Program-made: the position numbers and the translations under genes
Notes under the pieces: generated by a model
Told to the model about the DNA's origin: nothing
The model's database searches: none
Seen by the model: the letters and a program-made list of their open reading frames with translations, nothing else
Part shown: positions 58,357 through 64,000 of the stretch, piece by piece
How positions within the stretch are numbered: the first letter of the stretch is position 1
Layout of the letters: the number at the start of each line of letters is the position of its first letter
Assembly: GCA_036227345.1 (NCBI GenBank)
Contig: CP109468.1
Coordinates: forward strand, 8,432,001 to 8,496,000
Length of the DNA: 64,000 nucleotides
Direction: 5' to 3'
From: Streptomyces sp. NBC_01463
GTDB taxonomy: Bacteria; Actinomycetota; Actinomycetes; Streptomycetales; Streptomycetaceae

Positions 58357-58812
58357 CAAACTCCCCAGTCGTGTCACGGGCGCGTGGCCTCAGGACGGGC
58401 GATGTCGCACGGGTACGCGTGGCGGCATCCGATGGTCACGTGGCGGGTGGCGAAGTACTCCGTGGCTGTCCGGCCAGGAGCGTTCGACACCGTACCGGAG
58501 ACCTTCCCAGAGATCGCGGGCGCAAAGGATGGCGTGCGTCACGTGCCGCCGCACCGGCTCGCAGGCGCTTCCGGCCGGGGCCACGATGTGCCCGGCCGGC
58601 GTGGAGTGGCGGCGGCTGTCCGCTCCCGACGCGCCGTCAGGGTCCGCCCGTGCCGGAGCGTCGGGAACGCGGCGGAGCGGACGGGAACGCGGCCGCGCGG
58701 CCTGTTGGCTGGAGCGGTGCCCCGCCGTCTGGTCTGATGCGGGCATCGGCAGCGCGAAGGCCGCCCCGGCCGCCGGTGTCCGGCGACAGGGGCGGCCACG
58801 AAGGAGACGGCC
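58357..58812. other. Intergenic region upstream of pyc and methyltransferase
   Basis: 456 bp between two divergent genes. I see a GAAGGAG ribosome binding site immediately before the methyltransferase ATG and GGGGAG before pyc, but no recognisable gene, repeat or clean promoter. GC-rich short hairpins are scattered through it without a standout structure. Confidence 0.4.
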
Positions 58813-59868
58813 ATGGACGGGACGGGATCCGGCGACGAGGGCGAGCGCGTCATGCGCGCCTGGCGGACCATCGGACCGCTGATGGACCTCGTCACCCCCA
58901 TGGCCCTGCGGGTGGCCGCCACGCTGCGCCTGGCCGACCTGATCGCCGACGGTGCGGGGCAGGGCGGCGAACTCGCCCGCCGCTCCGGCACCGATCCGGA
59001 CGCGCTCGGCCGGATGATGCGGCACCTGGTGTGCCACGGCGTCTTCACCGAGCCGGAACCGGGCCGCTTCGGGCTCAACGGGACCGCGGAACTGCTGCGT
59101 TCGGAGCACCCGGCGGAACTGCGGCTCTCGCTCGACCTCGACGGCTTCGGCGGCACGATGGATCTGGCGTTCACCGGCCTGCTGCACACCGTCCGCACGG
59201 GGGAGCCCGCCTGGGAGACGGTCTTCGGCGCCCCGTTCTGGCCCTACCTGGCGGCCCATCCGCGGATGGGCGCCTCCTTCGACGCCACCATGTCCGCCGG
59301 CGCCGCGCTGGTGAGGGATGCGGCGGGAGGCTACGACTGGTCCGCGGCCCGGCATGTGACCGACGTCGGCGGGGGACGCGGCGCCCTGCTCGCCGAGTTG
59401 CTCGACACCCACCCGGGGCTGCGGGCCACCCTGCTCGACCTGCCGGACACCGCCGCCCGCGGCCGGGAGTTCCTCGCCGCGCGCGGCCTGGCGGACCGGT
59501 GCGAGGCCGTCGGGCAGAGCTTCTTCGACCCGCTGCCCGCCGGGTCCGACGTCTACGTACTCAACAAGGTGGTGCACGACTGGGACGACGACCGGGCACG
59601 CGCCCTCCTGCGCCGATGCGCGGAGGCGGCAGGCGAGCGCGGCCGGGTCGTCGTCATCGAGGCGCATGGCACCTCCGGCGCGGACCCGGCGCAGTTCGCG
59701 GAGATGGACCTGCGCATGCTGGTCTTCGCGGGCGGCCGTGAGCGCGGCATCGACGAGTACGAGGCTCTGGCGTCGGCCGCCGGGCTGCGGGTCGACGACG
59801 TCCGCACGACCCCGCTGGACCACGTGATCCTGGACTGCGCCCCGCGCGCGGCGTCCTCCGCCCCGTGA
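58813..59868 (+). CDS. O-methyltransferase-like SAM enzyme with dimerisation domain
   Basis: A 351-residue methyltransferase of the plant-COMT/antibiotic O-methyltransferase type. The N-terminal winged-helix dimerisation domain (about 15-110; LGRMMRHLVCHGVFTEPEPGRFGLNGTAELLR) is followed by the catalytic domain with motif I VTDVGGGRGALLAELLDTHPGLRATLLDLPD, the Asp that binds SAM ribose, VLNKVVHDWDDDRARALLRRC containing the catalytic HDW, and VIEAHG later. Such enzymes methylate hydroxyls of polyketides or phenolics. No biosynthetic cluster surrounds it here. Confidence 0.9.
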   Translation: MDGTGSGDEGERVMRAWRTIGPLMDLVTPMALRVAATLRLADLIADGAGQGGELARRSGTDPDALGRMMRHLVCHGVFTEPEPGRFGLNGTAELLRSEHPAELRLSLDLDGFGGTMDLAFTGLLHTVRTGEPAWETVFGAPFWPYLAAHPRMGASFDATMSAGAALVRDAAGGYDWSAARHVTDVGGGRGALLAELLDTHPGLRATLLDLPDTAARGREFLAARGLADRCEAVGQSFFDPLPAGSDVYVLNKVVHDWDDDRARALLRRCAEAAGERGRVVVIEAHGTSGADPAQFAEMDLRMLVFAGGRERGIDEYEALASAAGLRVDDVRTTPLDHVILDCAPRAASSAP

Positions 59869-59990
59869 CGGGAAGCGGCCGCGGTTGGGCCGGTCCGGAC
59901 GGCGTACGGCCCTGAGTGCTCCGGGCTCGGCTGCCGATCACGCGCGCCGCGGCGTGCTGACCCGGGACGCGCCGGACGAGCCGGGCACGA

Positions 59991-60491
59991 TCAGGACGAG
60001 GAATCCGGGGGCCCGTCGCTCCGGTCTTCCGCCGGTACGGGTGCGGGCGGTCGGTCCACGGTGCTCCCGTCAGGGCGCCGGCCGAACGCGGCCGCGAGGA
60101 CGCCGGCGAGATCGGCCTCGGGTACGGCGAGGCGCACCTCGGGCAGGACGTCGCGGAACTCCTCGTCGGCAATGGCGCCCAGGTATTCCTGGCGCAGTCC
60201 GCGAACGACCTCGACGAGCTCGGGCCGCATCCGCATCCAGGCGCGGGACGTGCGAATCTCCTCGTCGACCTGGTCCATGAACCAGCGTATGACGGCGTAC
60301 GGGATGTCCACGTGGGGACCGTGGGTGTCGAAGCACACCGTGGGCTCCCGCGTCGGGTCCTCGTCGGGCACGATCGCGGTCACCAGGGTCCGCTGACGGG
60401 CGACCAGGTCCAGCTCCAGATACCAGGCATCGTCCGGCACGGAGTACATGACCGTGACCGCGTAGTCGCCGTCGGGGCAGGGCGTGGGCAT
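59991..60491 (-). CDS. Unknown cytoplasmic protein
   Basis: A 166-residue protein: MPTPCPDGDYAVTVMYSVPDDAWYLELDLVARQRTLVTAIVPDEDPTREPTVCFDTHGPHVDIPYAVIRWFMDQVDEEIRTSRAWM, then a helical middle and a Pro/Asp/Ser-rich tail. The first 70 residues look like a small beta-rich domain followed by an amphipathic helix. I recognise no family or catalytic motif. GTG/ATG choices upstream do not change the picture. It is transcribed alone between the methyltransferase and TetR genes. Confidence 0.65.
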   Translation of the reverse strand: MPTPCPDGDYAVTVMYSVPDDAWYLELDLVARQRTLVTAIVPDEDPTREPTVCFDTHGPHVDIPYAVIRWFMDQVDEEIRTSRAWMRMRPELVEVVRGLRQEYLGAIADEEFRDVLPEVRLAVPEADLAGVLAAAFGRRPDGSTVDRPPAPVPAEDRSDGPPDSSS

Positions 60492-60636
60492 GGGGGCATG
60501 CTGCCAGGTCGGGGCCGCGCGGCCGAGGGGGTTTCGGCGAGGTGGCGCGCCCGGCATGCGCGGTGTCGGTGATTCCCTCAGCCCGTGAGTGCGTACGACG
60601 TCCGATGCCCAGGCCGTCCCGGCTTCCCCGGCCGTT

Positions 60637-61383
60637 TCAGCCGTCTGAGGCGAGGCGGTCCAGCCACTCCTTCAGGAGCTGCTGTTCCGAGGCGCTGAGA
60701 GCCGTCTGTTCGGGCAGCGTGGCGCGCAGGGCGCGCGCGGCACCGGCCGGGCCCGCGTGCTGTACTGCCGGTTCCTCGTTGGTCACGGCGGCGACCATGG
60801 ACTCCCGCAGCGAGGTCAGGAGCGCCGGATCGCGCCGGTCCTCGGGCATCGACAGCCAGGTGAGCACGGCGCCGCGTGCCGTGGCGTGGATGATCATGGC
60901 CGCGAGCTCCTCGTCCACACGGAGCCAGCCCCCGGCGGCCAGGCGTCGGACCCGGCCCATCAGTACATCCATGCCGGCCTTGAAGGCCGGCGACTGGGAC
61001 CCCACGGGCTCGCTGTACATCAGCGTGTACAGGGCGGGGTTGTCCAGACCGAACTCGACCGCCAGATTCCAGCCGTCCCGCAGGTCCTCGATGGGGTCCC
61101 GCGGATCGGGGTCGACGTGCTTCGCCGCGAGAAACGTGGCGAAGCCGTGCTCGGCCACCGCTTCGAGCAGCCCGTCCTTGTCGCCGAACAGCCGGTAGAT
61201 GGCGGGCGGCTGGAGCCCCGCGGCGACCGCGACCGCCCGGGTGGTGACCGCGTCGCGGCCCTCACGGGCCAGCAGGTCTGCCGCGGCCTCGATGACGCGC
61301 TGCCGCGGCTGCCGGGGACCCGGCTCCGCGCTGCCGGACCCATCGGCTCGGGCCCCGTCCGTGATCTGTGAGCGTGGTGACAT
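60637..61383 (-). CDS. TetR-family transcriptional regulator
   Basis: A 248-residue protein: HTH RQRVIEAAADLLAREGRDAVTTRAVAVAAGLQPPAIYRLFGDKDGLLEAVAEHGFATFL (about 27-85), then a C-terminal domain (LRDGWNLAVEFGLDNPALYTLMYSEPVGSQSPAFKAGMDVLMGRVRRLAAGGWL) of the TetR_C family. The inverted repeat TGTATC-AAC-GATACA overlaps its own start codon, indicating autorepression. The divergent NAD(P)H-binding gene and the genes behind it are its likely targets. Confidence 0.9.
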   Translation of the reverse strand: MSPRSQITDGARADGSGSAEPGPRQPRQRVIEAAADLLAREGRDAVTTRAVAVAAGLQPPAIYRLFGDKDGLLEAVAEHGFATFLAAKHVDPDPRDPIEDLRDGWNLAVEFGLDNPALYTLMYSEPVGSQSPAFKAGMDVLMGRVRRLAAGGWLRVDEELAAMIIHATARGAVLTWLSMPEDRRDPALLTSLRESMVAAVTNEEPAVQHAGPAGAARALRATLPEQTALSASEQQLLKEWLDRLASDG

Positions 61384-61432
61384 GTATCAACGATACAGCC
61401 TTGCTGGTTCCATCGTTAGTATCGGTGTTACG
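61383..61432. promoter_or_regulatory. Paired TetR operators
   Basis: TGTATC-AAC-GATACA (61383-61397) is a perfect inverted repeat overlapping the TetR start codon. A degenerate copy, AGTATC-GGT-GTTACG (61418-61432), lies 35 bp away centre to centre. Two similar sites suggest cooperative repression of both divergent genes. Confidence 0.65.
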
Positions 61433-61472
61433 GTTGAAGTGATTCCACTGGAACCACAAAGAGGAGTTCATC

Positions 61473-62345
61473 ATGATCATCGTTACCGGAGCCACCGGAC
61501 AGCTCGGGGGTCAGATCGTCGAGCGGCTGTTGGCCCGTATGCCGGCGGAGCGGGTCGGTGTCAGCGTCCGCGACCCGCAGAAGGCGCAGGCGCTCGCCGA
61601 CCGTGGCGTGCGGGTGCGACGCGGCAGCTTCAGCGAGGCCGGGGGACTCGTCGATGCCTTCGAAGGCGCCTCCCAGGTCCTCATCGTGTCCGTCGACGCG
61701 ATGGGTGAGGAGGCCGTACGGCAGCACCGGGCCGCGATCGACGGAGCCGTCGCCGCGGGTGCCCGCCGCATCCTGTACACCAGCCACATGGGCGCCGACG
61801 CCGCTTCGCACTTCCAGGCCTGCCGCGATCATGCGGCCACCGAACAGGCACTGAGTGATTCCGGCGTGCCGTACACCTCGCTGCGCAACGGCTTCTACGC
61901 CTCCAGTGCGGTGCAGTTCCTCGGCCACGGCATGGACTCCGGCCAGGTGGTGCTTCCCGCGGACGGTCCGGTCAGCTGGACCGCGCACGCCGACCTGGCG
62001 GAGGCGGCCGCCGTGATCCTGGCCGACGAGGGGCGCTTCGAAGGTCCCACGCCTCCGCTGACCGCCGCGCAGGCGCTCACCTTCGCCGACCTTGCCGACC
62101 TCGCCACGGCTGTCACGGGTCGCACCATCACCCGGACCACGGCACCCGACGCCCGGTTCCGCGACGAACTGGTGGGCAACGGTGTGCCCGCCGATGCGGC
62201 CGATCAGCTGCTGGGCATCTTCGCCGCCGCCCGTGCGGGCGAGTTCTCCGCCGTCGACCCGACCCTCGCCGCCCTGATCGGCCGCGAGCCGACGGGCTTC
62301 GCCGAGGTCCTGCGCAAGCACCTGACCGCGGACGGGGTGCGCTGA
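61473..62345 (+). CDS. NAD(P)H-binding NmrA/QOR2-like protein
   Basis: A 290-residue atypical SDR: MIIVTGATGQLGGQIVERLLARMP (TGxxGxxG cofactor loop), SVRDPQKAQ with an Arg that suggests NADPH, VLIVSVDAMGEEAVRQHRAAIDGAVAAGARRILYTSHMG and a C-terminal VTGRTITRTTAPDARFRDELVGNGVP. The family includes NAD(P)H:quinone oxidoreductase 2 and NmrA-type redox sensors. AAAGAGGAG is a strong ribosome binding site. It is divergent from the TetR gene with paired operators between them. Confidence 0.85.
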   Translation: MIIVTGATGQLGGQIVERLLARMPAERVGVSVRDPQKAQALADRGVRVRRGSFSEAGGLVDAFEGASQVLIVSVDAMGEEAVRQHRAAIDGAVAAGARRILYTSHMGADAASHFQACRDHAATEQALSDSGVPYTSLRNGFYASSAVQFLGHGMDSGQVVLPADGPVSWTAHADLAEAAAVILADEGRFEGPTPPLTAAQALTFADLADLATAVTGRTITRTTAPDARFRDELVGNGVPADAADQLLGIFAAARAGEFSAVDPTLAALIGREPTGFAEVLRKHLTADGVR

Positions 62346-62463
62346 GCGGAGGTGCGGGGACGGCTGGATGCGGGTCCGGATGCAGTCGCGGTCCGGACCC
62401 GTGAGGCCGGTGGGGTGCGACAGGGCGGGAGGTGCCCGAATGGCGGACGCCGATAATGCGCGT

Positions 62464-62493
62464 TTGCATATAGCCCGCGCATGCAAGTATTGT
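62464..62493 (+). promoter_or_regulatory. AKR promoter with inverted repeat
   Basis: -35-like TTGCAT (62464-62469), an 18-nt spacer and -10-like TATTGT (62488-62493). The same TTGCAT forms an inverted repeat with ATGCAA (62481-62486) across an 11-nt spacer, so a regulator bound there would cover the promoter spacer. Confidence 0.5.
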
Positions 62494-62583
62494 CTCCAGG
62501 GCGGAGCGGCAACCGCACATCCGGCGCCGCGCCGCTTCGACACCACCTCACCCCCCCCACCAGCTTCTGATCGAGGTCACCCC

Positions 62584-63594
62584 ATGAGCATTCGCTCCCT
62601 CCTGCCCGGCCGCATCGGCTTCGGCACCGCCCCCCTCGGCAACATGTTCCGCGCCATCCCCGACGACGAGGCCGCCGCCACGGTGCAGGCCGCGTGGGAC
62701 CAGGGCATCCGGTACTTCGACACCGCACCGCTGTACGGCGCGGGACTCGCTGAGATACGCCTCGGTGACGTCCTCGCACAGCAGCCCCGCGACGAGTTCG
62801 TCCTGTCCACCAAGGTCGGACGGGTCATCCTCGACGAGATCGAGGACCCCGCGACTCGCGAACTCGGCGAGAAGGGCGCCCTGTTCGAGCACGGCCGTCC
62901 CAACAGGATCGTGAACGACTACAGCGCCGACGCCACCCTGCGCTCCGTCGAGGACAGTCTCAAGCGTCTGAGGACGGACCGGCTCGACATCGTGTGGGTC
63001 CACGACGTCGCCCAGGACTTCTACGGCGACGACTGGGTCAGCGTCTACGAGAGCGCCCGCACCGGTGCCTTCCGGGCGCTGACGCGGCTCAGGGACGAGG
63101 GCGTGATCAAGGCCTGGGGCCTCGGCGTCAACAAGGTCGAGCCGCTGGAGATGACGCTGGACCTGGACGAGCCGCAGCCCGACGCGTTCCTGCTGGCCGG
63201 CCGGTACACGCTCCTGGACCACGAGCGGGCGCTGCAGCGGCTGCTCCCCGCCGCGGCCGCTCAGGACGTCGACATCGTCGTCGGTGGCCCGTACAGCTCC
63301 GGCATCCTCGCCGGCGGCAGTCACTTCGAGTACGCCGAGGCGCCGGCCGACATCGTCGACAAGGTCGCCCGTATCAAGGCACTGGCTGAGGAGAACGGCA
63401 TCGGCATCAAGGCGGCCGCCCTCCAGTTCGTGCTGGCCCACCCCGCCGTTGCCGCGGCCATTCCCGGAGCGACCCGGCCCAGCCGCATCGCCGAGGACCT
63501 CGGCGCCCTCGCGCAGGACGTCCCGCACGGCTTCTGGCAGGCCCTCCGTGAGGAGCGGATCATCGACCGGTCCGCGCCCGTTCCCACCAGCTGA
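62584..63594 (+). CDS. Aldo/keto reductase
   Basis: A 336-residue TIM-barrel reductase: IGFGTAPLGNMFRAIPDDEAAATVQAAWDQGIRYFDTAPLYGAGLAEIRLGDVL carries the catalytic Asp and Tyr, STKVGRVI the Lys and VWVHDVAQ the His (His-Asp in place of the more common QxH). GATRPSRIAEDLGAL near the end binds the NADPH phosphate. The sequence resembles the D-threo-aldose 1-dehydrogenase/pyridoxal 4-dehydrogenase group. It follows the NAD(P)H-binding gene by 238 bp with its own promoter, and precedes the SRPBCC gene by 31 bp. Confidence 0.9.
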   Translation: MSIRSLLPGRIGFGTAPLGNMFRAIPDDEAAATVQAAWDQGIRYFDTAPLYGAGLAEIRLGDVLAQQPRDEFVLSTKVGRVILDEIEDPATRELGEKGALFEHGRPNRIVNDYSADATLRSVEDSLKRLRTDRLDIVWVHDVAQDFYGDDWVSVYESARTGAFRALTRLRDEGVIKAWGLGVNKVEPLEMTLDLDEPQPDAFLLAGRYTLLDHERALQRLLPAAAAQDVDIVVGGPYSSGILAGGSHFEYAEAPADIVDKVARIKALAEENGIGIKAAALQFVLAHPAVAAAIPGATRPSRIAEDLGALAQDVPHGFWQALREERIIDRSAPVPTS

Positions 63595-63625
63595 CCCGCA
63601 CACACCCACTCCGCAAGGACGCACC

Positions 63626-64000
63626 ATGGCTTCCACCGGCACCACCAACAGCACCAGCACCACCATCACCCTCGACACCCCGCACCCCGCCGACCGGGTC
63701 TGGCAGGTCACCGGCGGCTTCGGGTCCCTGCCCGACTGGCTGCCGTACATCACGGACAGCCGGCTCGGCGAAGGCGGACGGCTGCGCACGCTGACGAACG
63801 CCGACGGCGGCGTCATCGTCGAACGCCTCGAAGCCTTCGACGAAGCGGACCGCAGCTACCGCTACTCCATCGCCCGCGCGCCGTTTCCCGTCACGGGCTA
63901 CCTCTCCACCCTGCGGGTCATCGACCGGGGAGCGGACGGGGCCCGGGTGGAATGGTCGGGTACGTTCACGCCGGACGGAGTGAGCGAGAGCGAGGCGAAG
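63626..64000 (+). CDS. SRPBCC/polyketide-cyclase-like protein, cut by window end
   Basis: The first 125 codons of an SRPBCC (START-like) protein: MASTGTTNSTSTTITLDTPHPADRVWQVTGGFGSLPDWLPYITDSRLGEGGRLRTL is the standard opening, followed by GGVIVERLEAFDEADRSYRYSIARAPFPVTGYLSTLRVI and VEWSGTFTPDGV. The fold encloses a hydrophobic pocket and serves in polyketide cyclisation or lipid binding. The ribosome binding site is AAGGA in CGCAAGGACGCACC. The gene continues past position 64000, so its C-terminus is not seen. It is probably co-transcribed with the aldo/keto reductase gene. Confidence 0.85.
   Translation, partial: MASTGTTNSTSTTITLDTPHPADRVWQVTGGFGSLPDWLPYITDSRLGEGGRLRTLTNADGGVIVERLEAFDEADRSYRYSIARAPFPVTGYLSTLRVIDRGADGARVEWSGTFTPDGVSESEAK

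Noticed and set aside
54427..58737. 1436-codon plus-strand frame antisense to pyruvate carboxylase
   Set aside because: Low-complexity Arg/Gly/Val translation opposite a fully intact pyc; not a gene.
1..64000. CRISPR array, rRNA operon, prophage or secondary-metabolite cluster
   Set aside because: No spaced repeats, no rRNA sequence, no phage structural genes, and the lone methyltransferase, cupin and SRPBCC genes are not accompanied by PKS, NRPS, terpene or RiPP enzymes.
1..64000. bldA-dependent TTA codons in real genes
   Set aside because: The TTA/TAA triplets I checked were out of frame or intergenic; the scan was by eye, so this is only a negative impression.

Overview
The window looks like part of a Streptomyces chromosome. 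It is uniformly very GC-rich with G/C-biased third codon positions, GTG and TTG starts are common, and the gene families are typical of that genus (streptogrisin-type protease, SpoIIE-type phosphatase, ECF41 sigma factor, SapA-like secreted protein, a 'VDLxRxSSAxCR' leader peptide). The mix of small regulator/enzyme pairs, secreted enzymes, orphan genes and a MITE-like repeat suggests a chromosome arm or accessory-rich region rather than the core, although pyruvate carboxylase and an initiator tRNA are also present.

Layout. 0-12.7 kb: a VOC protein, an orphan Imm49-type immunity protein, a methyltransferase, two isocitrate lyase/PEP mutase paralogues, an ATP-dependent DNA ligase, a large secreted GH87-like beta-helix glucanase, a prolyl oligopeptidase, an NTF2-like protein and a winged-helix regulator whose last codons lie in a 181-bp inverted-repeat element. 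12.7-25.5 kb: an M20 amidohydrolase, a secreted protein, a K+ channel, a hydrolase/HTH divergent pair, a membrane PP2C phosphatase, a SapA-like protein, a carboxylesterase, a lipoprotein, a streptogrisin-like protease behind a perfect LacI-type palindrome, and an orphan MurE-type ligase. 25.5-39.7 kb: regulator/partner pairs (LysR/MFS, XRE/SDR, WYL/DinB, TetR/NmrA), an ECF41 sigma factor, an LLM oxidoreductase, tRNA-fMet, an AAC(3)-family acetyltransferase, an AlkZ-like winged-helix protein and a P-loop kinase.

39.7-50.6 kb is the most coherent block. A minus-strand operon encodes a peptide/opine-type ABC importer, an NtaA/SnaA/DszA-type flavin monooxygenase, an alpha/beta hydrolase and an FMN reductase. 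It is preceded by a 24-residue cysteine-containing leader peptide that appears to start at the transcription start. Next to it is an Rrf2 regulator/DsbA-like pair divergent from a cupin gene. The operon promoter and the rrf2/cupin intergenic region share the 11-mer CAATGGACACC beside a TTGACA element, which suggests one regulatory circuit for acquiring an organosulfur compound.

50.6-64 kb: two GNAT proteins, a MoxR ATPase translationally coupled to a metallopeptidase/vWA protein, pyruvate carboxylase, an O-methyltransferase-like protein, an unknown protein, and a TetR-controlled NAD(P)H-binding protein/aldo-keto reductase/SRPBCC set, the last cut by the window end.

The lead observations are the sulfur-type operon with its leader peptide and shared operator, the repeat element that supplies the end of a regulator gene, and several clean palindromic operators in divergent intergenic regions. 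All functions are read from sequence patterns; no database search was possible.
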